Source: Budorcas taxicolor
Lineage: Eukaryota > Chordata > Mammalia > Artiodactyla > Bovidae
Length of the DNA stretch: 64,000 nt
Assembly (NCBI RefSeq): GCF_023091745.1
Contig: NC_068920.1
Span: forward strand, 113,611,622 to 113,675,621
Direction: 5' to 3'
The notes under the pieces were generated by a model that worked only from the letters and a program-made list of their open reading frames with translations, did not search any database and was not told the DNA's origin. Numbering within the stretch: the stretch's first letter is position 1; each line of letters begins with the position of its first letter. Of this stretch, positions 24,022-36,450 are shown one piece after another. A program made the position numbers and the translations under genes.

Positions 24022-25434
24022 GTGAAGGATTTAGCTTCCTAGCTAAGCAGTAAATTCTCTTGCATAAATAATAGGAGAATTCCAAAGAGTTCCATAAAGT
24101 ATCCAGTGGACACTGCCAGAAAAACGTCAGCTCCAATTCTCCTGAGAATGCTTCCAGTAGGAAGGGATAATTCACTTACTCTCAATCTTAAAAGTAAGTT
24201 GATTCCTGGTATGGAAAAATGATTTAGTGTGCATAAATATATGCTGTCATTTTTTTCTGTCCCAATCTGGGAGGATGATGGCACCAATTACTTTGAAACA
24301 GAAAATTATATATATATATGAGAGGTTTTCCCTTTAAAAGATTACAATTAAGGTGAGAACTTCTCTTGCTATCAGCATTGGTGGCTACAAGAAGAACCAG
24401 GTCCACAAGACAGAAGGAAGACCACTGACTGATTCAAAACCCCAGACTGCAGGGAAGCCAATACAGATCCATGGGAATGACCTTGACACAGAGCTAAGGC
24501 ACTGGATCACCATGTAGAGATCAACATCAGGAGATAAAAAGAAAAATTTTGTTCCAATCCAAGATAATTTCAGTGAAGTGAAAACTTACAGGTAAGTTTT
24601 TCTGGAGGGCTTCAAAGGTTAAATTAATGTCCCTTTTCTATACATTATGATTCTACTACCACCATAAATCCAGAGAATTGAGGCCTCTTCAAAACAGTTG
24701 GTTGCCCTTTATTCAGTAAAAAGATACACATCTTGAGATATATTCTATTTCATAAAAATGAAAAGAAAAGAAGTATTGGGAAAGGAGAACAGAGAGGAAA
24801 AAAATAAATAAATAAATGACGCAGCAACATAAAAAGCAAAATTAAATCTAAGAGACGAAAAAAGAAAAATTCTGACTTCTTATAACATTCAGTTAGTTGT
24901 TGTCTCTGGTTAAAGAAGATTTGACTCTCTGAAACAAAAGGCATCATGGTTTTTAAGTCACAGAGGGATTGGAATGTTTCATTTCATTAGTCTCACACCA
25001 GGGATTTTGGCAAGCACATTCCATCAAGATTTTACAAATTATTTCAACTACTAATAAAGTGATTATAGTGATTATGATGCAGCTTGAAAGTGCAACACTT
25101 CAGTTTTATAGTGAAATGGCAGAACCAATAAGTAGGCCTTAAAACCATAGAACTTGTGCTAATTGAGTGGAAGGGAATATCGATTGGAGTGGAAATGACC
25201 AGACTGCCAATTTTCATCCAGGCATCATATGCCATTGCACACACACTTAAGCAAATATACATTTTCAGTGATTATAGGAAATGAAGTTAGGAATCAGCAA
25301 AACTAGCCCAAAGGCATAGACAGATTCACTAAAACATTATCTTTCTTCCCTTTTTTCTTTTGCAGAGAAATCATGCATTTGTGTGACTGTTGGGAGTGAA
25401 GGAGTATTTTCTTTCCTTTTTGGTGGGTCCTCTT
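24022..25434. other. Unique sequence, about 1.4 kb
   Basis: Short (TA)n at about 24308-24320 and an A/TAAA-rich stretch at 24798-24820. No repeats or coding exons recognised. Confidence 0.35.
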
Positions 25435-25443
25435 ACCAATTAA

Positions 25444-25655
25444 GGGATTTCCAGGCAGCTCAGTGATAAAGAATCTGCCTGCCAATGTAGGAGATGCTGG
25501 TTCGATCCTTAAGTCTGGAAGAGCCCTTGGAGAAGGAAATGGCAAGGCACTCCAGTATTCTTGCCTGGAGAATTCCATAAACTGAGGAGCCTGCTACAAT
25601 CCATGGTATGGGAAGGAGTTGAACAGGACGGGAGACTAAGCACTCAAGCATGCTG
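25444..25655 (+). mobile_element. Bov-tA SINE
   Basis: Complete, diverged copy. Flanks ACCAATTAA (25435-25443) and ACCAATCAA (25656-25664) are a target-site duplication with one change. Confidence 0.92.
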
Positions 25656-25987
25656 ACCAATCAATTTCCAGATGTCAGAAACACCAAAAATTGGAGCAAC
25701 ACATAGAGTAGGAGCTACTTTTATGATCTAGGGATTTAAAAAGATATTGGCATATCTGAGAGATGGAGAGTAAAAATCAAAATAAAAGACCATTAAATAC
25801 ATAATAAGTCTACTATGGCTCATATATTCTGTTGAAAACTAAGAGGAGGGAAGTTAAATACACCAAAAAACCTCCACAACCTCCTCTCTTCAAAAATCTT
25901 ACAGTCTCAATGGGAAGTCATATTTTCTCTTCCTCTGTTTAGACATTTATTAAACAGATATATTTTGTGCACCTGCCATGTGTCAGG

Positions 25988-26208
25988 GCTTCCCAGGTGG
26001 CACCAGTGGTAAAGAACCCACCTACCAAGGCAGGAGATGTAAGAGACTCGGTTCGATCCCTGAGTCAGGAAGATCCTCTGGAGGAGGACGTGGCAAGCCA
26101 CTCCAGCATTCTTGCCTGGAGAATCCCCATAGATGGAGAAGCCTGGTGGGCTACAGTCTGTGGGATTGCAAAGAATTGGGCACGAGGGAAGCAACATATC
26201 ACACAGCA
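25988..26208 (+). mobile_element. Bov-tA SINE
   Basis: Complete copy with a perfect 11-bp target-site duplication CATGTGTCAGG (25977-25987 and 26209-26219). Confidence 0.94.
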
Positions 26209-26278
26209 CATGTGTCAGGCATTGAGCAAGATGCAGATACTTGAGATATTTTAGTCCTCACTTGATGAACTCTAAGGC

Positions 26279-26300
26279 AAAAAAAAAAAAAAAAAAAAAA
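26279..26300 (+). repeat. Poly-A run
   Basis: Run of about 22 A residues not attached to any element I can name. Confidence 0.9.
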
Positions 26301-26399
26301 TGCAATCATTTTTTTAAGAACAAAAGTTTTGTCACTTTCTTTTATGACCAATACTTGCTCTTTTTATGTATTCCAATTCTTTGGGGCAGCCTCGTCAGG

Positions 26400-26640
26400 A
26401 TTTCAGTATGCAAGATTTGCTTTATTTCCAGCTCATTTTGCACTATTCTTCCCCTTGCCACTTATGCTGTTGTTCCCTACCCTCTTCATTACGCTGAACA
26501 CACTGTGCATTTCTCTGTTTCAGAGCTTTATCACCATCTGCTCTAGAATTCTCTCCCCATTTCCTAGTTATGTCCTTCTCATCCTTCAGTACTAAGGAAG
26601 GTTTCTATTCAATCTTAGGACTCTGAACTTTTTTAAGCAA
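26400..26640 (+). mobile_element. Probable L2 LINE fragment
   Basis: Pyrimidine-rich wording ('ctctagaattctctccccat', 'ccttctcatccttcag', 'aaggaaggtttct') in the order seen in mammalian L2 3' regions. Heavily diverged, so only moderately supported. Confidence 0.45.
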
Positions 26641-27159
26641 TTATCAAAATTGGAATTGATTAGTAATTCAGGTAATTTTATCTTTTTGTTTTTCTGAGAA
26701 TAAAACTTTCATAAAAATTAAAATTTGATTTTCTTAAAAATCCATCCCAAGAACCTTACGCCAAATTTAATGTATATTATTCAGTGAATAGTGTGAATAA
26801 ATTAATAGAATTTTTAAAGCCCAGAATAATGCAATAAGTATTGCAGAATAAAGTGGTGCTTTTCATTACTGAGATCCAGGGACAAGGTCAGTAACTATAA
26901 CATTGAGGGGCTGGGGTTATAGGTGAATGAACAAGTAGGGCTCTGATGATAAGTGCAATAACACAGGAATTAGAAAGGGCATCAGTGAACACAAGTTATA
27001 TAGGTAAGTGTGTGGAAAATTAAAAATTACATAAAATTACTGGAAAGCAAGGGAAAAAAAAAAAAAACTAGAAAAAACCCAGGTGCTAGGATAGAAAATA
27101 AATGAAGGTTTTTAGGCAAATCTTCTTTTATGCAGTAACATTTTAGTATCCACCTGAAA

Positions 27160-27510
27160 AAAAAGAAGAAGAAGAATAAACTAGCTGTGCCAAGAAAAAC
27201 AAGGAGCATTCCAGGCAGAGGGATTACAGCAGTGATTACAAAAGGCCCAAAGGTAGGCAAGTGATCAATGTGTTAGGAACAACAAGGAAAGGGTCCCAGT
27301 AGCCTGGAACATATCAAACAAGAGGGACAGCAGCTGGGAAAGAAGGTGACAATTAAACCTAAGGGTGAGATCACTTACAGCTTTGAAGGTGTATGATTTT
27401 GGATTTAAAACACAATGCGAGGTTACAGGAAATCTTTAAGCAATGCTAGCATGAGTATTTTGTGTTTTATCAAGTTAACTCTGGTTACTTTGTAGTGTGT
27501 AGTTGGGGTG
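27160..27510 (+). mobile_element. Ancient mammalian repeat, class unassigned
   Basis: The order 'ggagcattccaggcagaggg', 'cagctttgaaggtgta', 'aagttaactctggttacttt' matches a widespread old mammalian repeat I recognise by pattern but cannot name securely. Confidence 0.35.
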
Positions 27511-27547
27511 GGAAATCCCAAATATAGGTTGCAATAGAGTAATTGGA

Positions 27548-27758
27548 GGACTTCCCTGATGTTTCAGTGGTAAAGACTGCCTATAATACAGGGGACATGG
27601 GTTTTATCCCTGGGTTGGAAAGATTCCCTGGAGGAGAGCATGGCAACCTACTCTAGTATTCTTGCTGAGAGAATTCCATGAAGAGCGAAGCCTGGCAGGC
27701 TGAAGTCCATAGGATCACACAGAGATGGACCGTACTGAAGTAACTAAGCAGCAGCAGC
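27548..27758 (+). mobile_element. Bov-tA SINE with AGC tail
   Basis: Complete copy ending in GCAGCAGCAG. A perfect 12-bp target-site duplication AGAGTAATTGGA lies at 27536-27547 and 27759-27770. Confidence 0.94.
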
Positions 27759-27831
27759 AGAGTAATTGGAAATTAGAAAGAGGAGCTGAAGCTTTTCTCT
27801 ACCTTTCTGAATTAATATCATGGTACCCCAA

Positions 27832-28618
27832 GGGAGGAATATCAATAACCTCAGATATGAAGATGACACCACCCTTATGGCAGAAAGTGAAGAACTAAAG
27901 AGCCTCTTGATGAAAGTGAAAGAGGAGAGTGAAAAAGTTGGCTTAAAGCTCAACATTCAGACAACGAAGATCATGGCATCTGGTCCCATCACTTTATGGC
28001 AAATAGATGGGGAAACAGTGTCTGACTTCATTTTTCTGGGCTCCAAAATCACTTCAGATGGTGGGTGATTGCAGCCATGAAATTAAAAGACTCTTACTCC
28101 TTGGAAGGAAAGTTATGACCAACCTAGACAGCATATTTAAAAGCAGAGATATTGCGTTGTCAACAAAGGTCCATCTAGTCAAGGGTATTTTTTTCCAGTG
28201 GTCATGTATGGATGTGAGAGTTGGATTATAAAGAAAGCTGAGCACCAAAGAATCGATGCTTTTGAAATGTTGTGTTGGAGAAGACTCTTGAGAGTCTCTT
28301 GGACTGCAAAGAGATCCAACCAGTCCATCCTAAAGGAGATCAGTCCTGGGTGTTCATTGGAAGGACTGATGTTGAAGCTGAAACTCCAATACTTTGGCCA
28401 CCTGATGTGAAGAGCTGACTCATTGGAAAAGACCCTGATGCTGGGAAAGATTGAGGGCAGGAGGAGAAGGGGATAACAGAGGATGAGATGGTTGGATGGC
28501 ATCACCAACTCAATGGACATGGGTTTGGGTGGACTCCAGGAGCTGGTGATGGACAGGGAGGCCTGGCTTGCTGCGGTTCATGGGGTTGCAAAGAGTCAGA
28601 CATGACTGACTGAAACGA
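27832..28618 (+). mobile_element. BovB, 5'-truncated (RT palm to 3' end)
   Basis: Begins just upstream of the RT catalytic box, which reads YEDD (27856-27867) instead of YADD. The frame holds at 27820-28068, then shifts near 28065 (extra GGTG). The 3' terminus is at about 28618. A 113-codon minus-strand ORF here is antisense sequence. Confidence 0.92.
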
Positions 28619-28668
28619 ACCCCGAAGTCAGGGAATTTGTTCAAAGTCTATTTCCTTATAAAGATCTT

Positions 28669-29201
28669 ACACAATGGAGTATTACTCAGCCGTTAAAAAG
28701 AATATATTTGAATCACTTCTAATGAGGTGGATGAAACTGGAGCTTATTATACAAAGTGAAGTAAGCCAGAAAGAAGAACACCAATACACTATACTAACAC
28801 ATATATATGAAATTTGGAAAGATGATAATGATAACCCTGTATGCAAGACAGCAAAAGAGACACAGATGTATAGAACAATCTTTTGGACTCTGTGGGAGAG
28901 GGAGAGGGTGGAATGATTTGGGAGAGTGGCATTGAAACGTAAAATGTCATATAAGAAATGAATCGCCAGTCCAGGTTCGATGCAGGATACAGGATGCTTG
29001 GGGCTGGTGCATTGGGATGACCCAGAGAGATGGTACAGGGAGGGAGGTGGGAGGGGGGGTTCAGGATGGGGAACATGAGTACACTCATGGTGGATTCATG
29101 TTGATGTATGGCAAAACCAATACAATATTGTAAAGTAATTAGCCTCCAATTAAAATAAATAAATTTTAAATTTTAAAAAAATTGAACAAAATGAAAAAAA
29201 A
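28669..29201 (+). mobile_element. L1 3' end (young artiodactyl type)
   Basis: Carries the ORF2 C-terminus and the 3' UTR with a G-rich block (29038-29059), 'ggattcatgttgatgtatgg' and a poly-A. A 9-bp target-site duplication AAAGATCTT lies at 28660-28668 and 29202-29210. 5'-truncated to about 530 bp. Confidence 0.94.
28674..28916 (+). pseudogene. L1 ORF2 C-terminal remnant (80 codons)
   Basis: Open frame starting MEYYSAVKK and containing RWMKLE and IIQSEVSQKE, the typical C-terminal end of artiodactyl L1 ORF2. It is only the tail of a roughly 1,250-residue protein, with no RT or endonuclease domain, so it is non-functional. Confidence 0.9.
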
Positions 29202-29210
29202 AAAGATCTT

Positions 29211-29757
29211 CCATCTTTCTTTTGTTACAATAAAACACACTGTAAACATCTCTATTTTAATTGTTCACCAAACAAATATGCCAGAAGCAATAAACTTCAA
29301 TCTATAATTTCCTGACATGCTTTTGGTTTTGTATAGAAAATAGGAGGGAAAAAAAAAGCGCTGGGCTGTCACCACAGTGACATGATTACCCATCTGGTTG
29401 CAGTAAATCCACTACCTTCTGCTATGTCTCTTTCTCTGTGTCTATGAAACATCCAGGGCTGGAAATGTCTCAAGGAGTCCTGTTCTCTTTTCTCATGTCA
29501 TTGTACAAAAATAAAAGCTCCAAAGTGGGCTGTGTTATTACATCCCTCTGGGCTGTAGGATACCTTTATGTGCAACTATGTCTGTATTACTTTCTCATCC
29601 ATTTTCTACAAATTATTTTTAGAAACAAAGGACCACTGATATTTACATAGATAACACTACACAATAATTCACATGCATGATTCTTTGCCTAGACTGGAGA
29701 GTGTTTTAGTAATTACATTGTGTCAAACACAGCTGTTTATCACCAAATAACAAATGG

Positions 29758-29758
<1 letters not shown>
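29211..29758. other. Unique sequence
   Basis: No repeat recognised before the TG microsatellite; short ORFs only. Confidence 0.35.

Positions 29759-29759
<1 letters not shown>

Positions 29760-29805
<46 letters not shown>
29760..29805 (+). repeat. (TG)22 microsatellite
   Basis: Uninterrupted TG dinucleotide run of about 44 bp, the longest perfect dinucleotide repeat in the window. Likely length-polymorphic. Confidence 0.97.
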
Positions 29806-29808
<3 letters not shown>

Positions 29809-30106
29809 AAGACTTTGGAGGGAGAAAGGGAACACATAATACAAAGCTGACTATCAAAATCCCACGTTCAGTTTTCCATCCTGCTTCCAATCATGTCACC
29901 TTGTGGTCTCAACAGTTTTTCTTAGTGGAAATTCAGCTAGGGATAGAGGAAAGAACAAAATGTGAAATACATGAAATCTGTTCCCTTGTGATGTTTTCAT
30001 TTCAAAATGACAATTTGTCAATTAAAGATGAATATATGAGAAATACTGATTCACAGAGTGGAGAACTGTCCTGTGTTGTTTATATATACATAAAGAGCAT
30101 TGAGGG

Positions 30107-30305
30107 CTTCCTTGGTGGCTCAGGGATAAAGAATTTGCCTGCCAATGCAGAAGACTTGGGTTCGATGCTTGGGTCAGGAAGATTCCCTGGGGAGGGAAAT
30201 GGCAACCCATTCCAGTATTCTTGCCTGCAAATTCCCACGGACAGAGGAGTCTGGTGGGCTACAGTCCATGGGGGTCGCAAAGAATCAGACAGGACTTCGA
30301 GGCTA
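30107..30305 (+). mobile_element. Bov-tA SINE
   Basis: Complete head ('gggcttccttggtggctcag') and body. Its reading frame gives a spurious ORF at 29901-30323. Confidence 0.93.
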
Positions 30306-30417
30306 AAACAACAACCACGATAGAAGACCTCACTATTCTTTGTTCAATTTATGATTTAAGAAAGTCAATTTTTTTTTAACAGAGAAGGGGAAAGGAGTAT
30401 ATTGCACCAAATAAAAA

Positions 30418-30925
30418 GCTATGACAAACCTAGACAGTGTATTAAAGAGCAGAGGCATCACTTCACCAACAAAGATCTATATAGTCAAAGCTATGGTTTT
30501 TCCAGTTGTGTATATGGAGAGTTGAACCATAAAGAAGCCTGAGTGCAAAATAGAAAAAAAAAATTGATGCTTTTGAACTGTGGTACTGGAGAAGACTCTT
30601 GAGAGTCCCTTCGACAGCAAGGAGATTAAAGCAGTCAATCCTAAAGGAAATCAACACTGAATATTCATGATGCTGAAGCAGAAGCTCCAATACTTCAGCC
30701 ACCTGAAACAAAGAGCCAGCTCATTGGAAAAGACCCTGATGCTGGGAAAGATTGAGGGCAGGAGAAGAAGGCGGAGACAGAGGATGAGATGGTTGGATGG
30801 TATCATCAACTCAATGGACATGAGTTTGAGCAAACTCCAGGAGATAGTGAATGACAGGGAAGCCTGGTGTGCTGCAGTCCATGGTGTGGCAAAGTGTCTG
30901 ACAAGCCTGAGTGATTGAATACCAA
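30418..30925 (+). mobile_element. BovB 3' fragment
   Basis: Sense BovB 3' end starting at 'atgacaaacctagacag' and ending near 'gagtgattgaa' followed by 'taccaacaa', so of the CAACAA-tail class. 5'-truncated. Confidence 0.9.
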
Positions 30926-31220
30926 CAAATTATTGTGAATTGTTTGCTTAGACTTAATTATCATATGAATACTAGTGTAACCTAGCAGAACTGTGACACT
31001 TCTGGGCACAAAGACTTTCATGTACCCCGTTTCTTTGATTACAAGAACTAGCCTTCATTTTACTTCATTAATCAACCTCGAGTTCCACCAAGAGGATGTG
31101 GGGTGAAGAGATAAGGGGCGAACAGCTACAAGAAAAAATAGTGCAACCTTGGAGCAGGTTCCTGGTTCCCTCTCGAGGGATAGCAAGTGACAGAACAATG
31201 TCTTTGACCTATTTTGCAGG

Positions 31221-31298
31221 ACAGGGAAGCATGGCATACTGTAGTCCACGGGGTCACAAAGAGTCAGACAAGACTGAGACACTGAACATCAATAGCAA
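31221..31298 (+). mobile_element. BovB 3' terminal fragment
   Basis: Only the last about 78 bp ('gacagggaagcatggc' to 'agactgagacactgaac'). Confidence 0.75.
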
Positions 31299-31483
31299 CA
31301 GATACCAAAACCCCCACCAGGTGGGAGAAATTAACCATATGCAACCCACAAATCCTTAAACCCTAGTTCAGTTGGAACCATCAGGTTGATGATGCTGACT
31401 CCAACAGACGCCAGATTTGGCTTCACTAGTGAGCTGATACCCAGTAAAGAATTTTGAAGCTAAGATGACAAATATCTGAACTT

Positions 31484-32420
31484 GTAATTGTGCAGTAGTT
31501 TGAGCATTCTTGGGCATTGCTTTTCTTTGGGATTGGAATGAAAATTGACTTTTGCAGTCCTGCGGCCACTGCTGAGTTTTCGAAATTTGCTGACATATTG
31601 AGTGCAGCACTTTCACAGCTTCATCTTTTAAGGTTTGAAAAAGCTCAACTGGATTCCATCACCTTCATTAGCTTTGTTCATAGTGATTCTTCCTAAGGCC
31701 CCCTTGACTTCACATTCCAAGATGTATGGCTCTATATGAGTGATAATTGGGATATCCTAGATAATTGGGATTATCTGGGTCGTGAAGACATTTTTTGTCT
31801 AGTTCTTCTGTGTATTCTCACCACCTCTTCTTAATATCTTCTATTTCTATTAGATCCATACAATTTCTATCCTATGTTTAGCCCATTTTTGCATGAAATG
31901 TTCCCTTGGTATCTAATTTTCTTGAAAAGATCTCTAGTCTTTCCCATTTTATTGTTTTCCTCTATTTCTTTGCACTGATTACTGAGGAAGGCTTTCTTAT
32001 CTCACCATGCTATTCTTTGGAACTCTGCATTCAAATGGGTATATCTTTCCTTTTCTCCTTTGCTTTTCACTTCTCTTCTTTTCACAGCTATTTGTAAGGC
32101 CTCCTTAGACAGCCATTTTGCTTTTTTGCATTTCTTTTTCTTGGGAATGACCTTGATCTCTGTCTCCTGTACAATGTCATGAACCTCCGTCCATAGTTCA
32201 CCAGACACTCTGTCTATCAGATCTAATACCTTGAATCTATTTCTCACTTCCATTGTATAATTGTAAGGGATTTGATTTAGGTCATACTTGAATGGTCTAG
32301 TGGTTTTCCCTACTTCCTTCAATTTAAGTCTGAATTTGGCTCATGATCTGAGCCACAGTCAGCTCCCGGTCTTGTTTTTGTTGACTGTATAGAGCTTCTC
32401 AATCTTTGGCTGCAAAGAAT
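31484..32420 (-). mobile_element. BovB internal segment, inverted (5' part of twin-primed copy)
   Basis: Antisense BovB equivalent to about 2600-3570 of the first copy, covering the end of the endonuclease, the linker and the beginning of RT. It meets the sense segment at 32413-32420 through a 7-8 nt overlap (CAAAGAAT) shared by both parts. Confidence 0.92.
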
Positions 32421-33712
32421 GCTCAAACTACCACAGAACTGCACTCATTTCACATGCTAGTAAAGTAATACTCAAAATTCTGCAAACCAGGCTTCAACAG
32501 TACATGAACCATGAACTTCCAGATGTTCAAGCTGGAAAAGGCAGAGGAATCAGAGATCTAATTGCCAACATCTGTTGGATCATCAAAAAAGAAAGAGAGT
32601 TCCAGAAAAACATGTATTTCTGCTTTATTGACTATACAAAGCCTTTGACTGTGTGTATCACAACAAACTGTGGAAAATTCTGAAAGAAATGGGAATATCA
32701 GATCACCTGATCTGCCTCTGAGAACTCTGTATACAGGTCAGGAAGCAATAGTTAGAACTGAACATGGAACAACAGACTGGTTCCACATTGGGAAAGGAAT
32801 ATATCAAGGCTGTATAGTCACCCTGCTTATTTAACTTCTATGAAGATTACATCATGAGAAATCTTTGGCCAGAAGAAGCACAAGCTGGAATCAAGATTGC
32901 TGGGAGAAATTTCAATAACTTCAGATATGCAGATGACACCACACTTATTTCAGAAGGTGAAGGAGAACTAAAGAGCCTTTTGATGAAAATGAAAGAGGAG
33001 AGTGAGAAAGTTGGCTTAAAAACTCAGCATTCAGAAAACTAATATCATGGCATCTGGCCCCATCACTTCATAGCAAATAGATGAGGAAACAGTGGAAACA
33101 GTGAAAGACTTTATTTTGGGGGGCTCTAAAATCACTGTAGATGATAACTGCAGCCATGAATTTAAAAGACACTTACTCCTTGGAAGAAAAGTTATGACCA
33201 ACCTAGACAACATATTAAAAACAGAGTCATTTCTTTGCCAACAAAGGTCCATCTAGTCAAGGCTATGGTTTTTCCAGTAGTCATGTATGGATGTGAGAGT
33301 TGGGCTATAAAGAAAGCTGAGTGCTGAAGAATTGATGCTTTTGAACTGTGGTGTTAGAGAAGACTCTTGAGAGTCCCTTGAAGTACAAGGAGATCCAACA
33401 AGTCCATCCTAAAGGAAATCAATCCTGAATGTTCATTGGAAGGACTGATGCTGAAGCTGAAACTACAATACTTTGGGCACCTGTTGCCAAGAACTGACTC
33501 CTCTGAAAAAACCCTGATGCTGGGAAAGATTGAAGGGGGGAGTAGAAGGGGACGATAGAAGATGAGATGGTTGGAAGGCATCACCGACTCAATGGACATG
33601 AATTTGAGTAACTCTGGGAGTTGGTGATGGACAGGGAGACCTGGAGTGCTGCAGTCCATGGGGTTGCAAAGAGTCAGACACGACTGAGCAGCTGAACTGA
33701 ACTGAACTGAAC
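32413..33712 (+). mobile_element. BovB RT to 3' end, sense part of twin-primed copy
   Basis: Sense BovB from about 3541-equivalent to the ACTGA-type tail at 33692-33712. The RT catalytic box is intact as YADD (32926-32937) in the frame 32854-33042, but frameshifts on both sides break the protein. The segment overlaps the inverted part by about 30 bp of consensus, a usual twin-priming outcome. Confidence 0.92.
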
Positions 33713-33714
33713 AT

Positions 33715-34194
33715 CATAAAATAAAGTCCCAAAGGTGAAATATCAGACAGCTGATGCAGAGGGCTGAGATTAGTGACATCACAATGTGATAACTTTTCAG
33801 GGGTTTCCTTCTACATTGGTCAGGGGCCAAATCACTTTGTTAGCCAGAAACAGCTGGACATTGAGGTTTAAACTCCCTATGAGAGAAGCACAACAGAGAC
33901 TTCCTTTCCCTGTAGCTAGTGAGTGGTGAACTGCAAGCCTTTTGAAAATGGGCTTTGATGAAGAAAGAGGAGAGAACTTGATGTTGATGAGAACTTCTAA
34001 TGAGAGACAGAGTGAGACCTGAAGCTGAAGAAAGGATGCCAAGAAGCTGGCGATACAATAATTGACATGATTACCCTCACGATTTTGCTACCTTCCAATA
34101 AGAGAAGGTAGAGACATTAGTTATTTATGTTTACTTTCAGAAATGTCGCTCCCATTGAGAGAAGAATCAGAAAATCAAATATGGCACATTTATC
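33715..34194. other. Unique sequence
   Basis: No element recognised between the BovB tail and the LTR-like region. Confidence 0.35.
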
Positions 34195-34798
34195 TGTGGG
34201 TGAAAAAGGGTTAACTCCACAGGCCTTGCTGTGGAAACCCTGCTCATTTCCAGGAAAGGCTTGTTTTCATGACTGGCCCTTAACTGACCCCTGAAAACTG
34301 TGCTTCTGTAATGTTCTGTTTGATGAAAGTACTTTGTGCATGCCTGAGACCTTGAAGCAGAGTCCACCAGTTTGTCCAGATAATTTATGTTAACAAAGTG
34401 ATGTGTGTTGAACACCTGCTTCACCTCTTGAATCAGGAGCTTAAGTACCCAAGAGCAGTCACAGAATGCTGTACATTTAAGTAACTAGCAGCCAATAAAA
34501 GTCCTGATCAGTCAGGCTCAGAAAAGTGTCCCTTATTGGCAACCCTTCCCATGTGTTGTCACATATGTTTTGGGGCAAGGAAAAATTAAGTACATTCTGT
34601 GTGACTTCACTGGGAAGGGATCATTGAAGTTTGCTGCTGGTTTGCTCCAAATTTAATCTCATGTGTCTTTTTCCCTTTGTTGAATTACTCTGTATCCTTT
34701 TGGTACAATAAAGTCAAAATGGTGAGCAACTTCTAAGTCTTAGGCGTCCTACCAGTGAATCATTGAGCCCAAGGGTGGTCTTAGAGACTTCCATTGCA
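34195..34798 (+). mobile_element. Probable ERVL-MaLR (MLT-like) solo LTR
   Basis: The 3' part has an AATAAA signal (34707-34712), then 'gtcctaccagtgaatcattg' and 'aagggtggtcttagagac', the typical end of MaLR-type LTRs. An AATAAAAG box lies at about 34495. Boundaries (TG at 34195, CA at 34798) are provisional. No internal retroviral genes are seen; it is a very old remnant. Confidence 0.5.
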
Positions 34799-34799
34799 A

Positions 34800-35794
34800 G
34801 ATGTCCTCTAGATAATTTCTAATCAATTTCTAGTTATTATTTAACCTGAAAAAGAGAGAAAAAAAGAGGGAAACATGAACACAAGTCCTCAAGGACCTGT
34901 GGAAAAATAACAAAAGTCTAACATTTATTCCATCATAGTCCTACAAAGATAGGAGAAAAACGACAGTACTGGAAAAATATATAGAAAGAAATAGTAGCCA
35001 AAGGCTTCTTAAACATGATGAAAAGACATATGCTAACATATTCAAGAAGCTTCATGATCCTGGAATGCAGAAATGCAAAGGAACCTATAACCAGACAAAT
35101 TGAAAGCAAACTACTTAAATCTAAAAACAAAGAAAAAGAACTTGAAAATAGCTAAAGAATAGTGGAACATTAACTATAAGGCAACAGCCATTTAAATGAA
35201 TGAATTTCTCATAAGAAACCATGGAACAGAGAAGAAAGTGGCACAATGTTTTTAATGTGTTGAAGTAATTTCAAAACAAATTTCTTTACTCAGTAAAAGC
35301 AGTCTTCAGGAATAAAGGTAAAGCAAAGCATTTTCATATGAAGAAAAATAAGATAATCTATTGACAGAAAGCCTGTTGTATACAAACTGCTTGAAGAAGT
35401 TCTTCAGACAGAACAGAACTGATAGCAAAAGATAAACTGGGACATTGTGAAAGAAGGAAGCAAACAGGATACCTATCAAACAGAACTTCAAAAAAAAAAA
35501 AAGTAAAGGAAAATTGGGAAAACTGAAATGGCAAAGACAGTTCCATAATTATAGACTTTAACACTCTGTTCTTACTCTGTGGTAAGCATTCTTCAGAAAG
35601 GCATGGATATAAAAGAACTGAACACCATCAAACAACACTTAATTGACAATTATAATATTTCACTCAGTAACAGCACAATACATAGTCTTTATAGGCACAC
35701 ATGGAACATTATAATAGACCTACACTAGTTCGTAAAACTATAACAAATTTAAAATATATTATATATATATATTTATATATTTTTAAATATATAT
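34800..35794. other. AT-rich unique sequence
   Basis: A-rich on the plus strand with an AT low-complexity tract at about 35755-35790. No gene; no named repeat recognised. Confidence 0.35.
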
Positions 35795-36450
35795 CAGACT
35801 GTTATACAGAGAAAAGTAAATCAGAAAGAGAAAAACAGATGTCATATATTAGTATTAATGCATGTATGTAGAATCTGAAAAAATATTGGTATAGATGGTC
35901 ATATTTACAAAACAAACATAGAAACAAAGACTTAGAGAAAAAGCATGGCTAATAAGGGGGAAGGGATAGTGGGATGAATTGGGAGATTTAAATTGACATA
36001 TATACACTATTATGTATATATAAGCTTCCCTGGTGGCTCAGATGATAAAGAGTCTGCTTTCAATGCAGGAGACCTGGGTTCCATCCCTGGGTCAGGAAGA
36101 TCCCTTAGAGAAGAGAATGGCAACCCACTCTGGTATTCTTGCCAGGAGAATTCCTTGGACAGAGGAGCCTGGGGGGCTATGGTCCATGGTCTCACAGAGT
36201 TGGGCACAACTGAGTGACTAACACATTCACTTTCACACTACCATGTATAAAATAGATAACTGATGAGAACCTACTGAATAGCACAGGAAACTCTACTCTG
36301 TGCTCTGTGGTGGCCTAAATGGGAAAGAAATCTAAAAAAGAGGAAATATATGTATACGTATGGCTGATTCACTTTGCTATACAGCAGAAACTGACACAGC
36401 AGTGTAAGGCCACTATACTCCAATCAAAACAACAGCAAAAAACATATCAG
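35795..36450 (+). mobile_element. L1 3' end, older type, split by a Bov-tA
   Basis: Sense L1 of the same 3' UTR type as 15235-15635 ('attgacatatatacac', 'tgctctgtggtggcctaaat', 'cactatactccaatc'). A Bov-tA at 36020-36235 interrupts it. The two halves are co-linear. Confidence 0.85.
36020..36235 (+). mobile_element. Bov-tA SINE nested in L1
   Basis: Complete copy. Flanks 36005-36019 and 36236-36250 match at 13 of 15 bases (ACACTATTATGTATA against ACACTACCATGTATA), a decayed target-site duplication. Confidence 0.94.
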
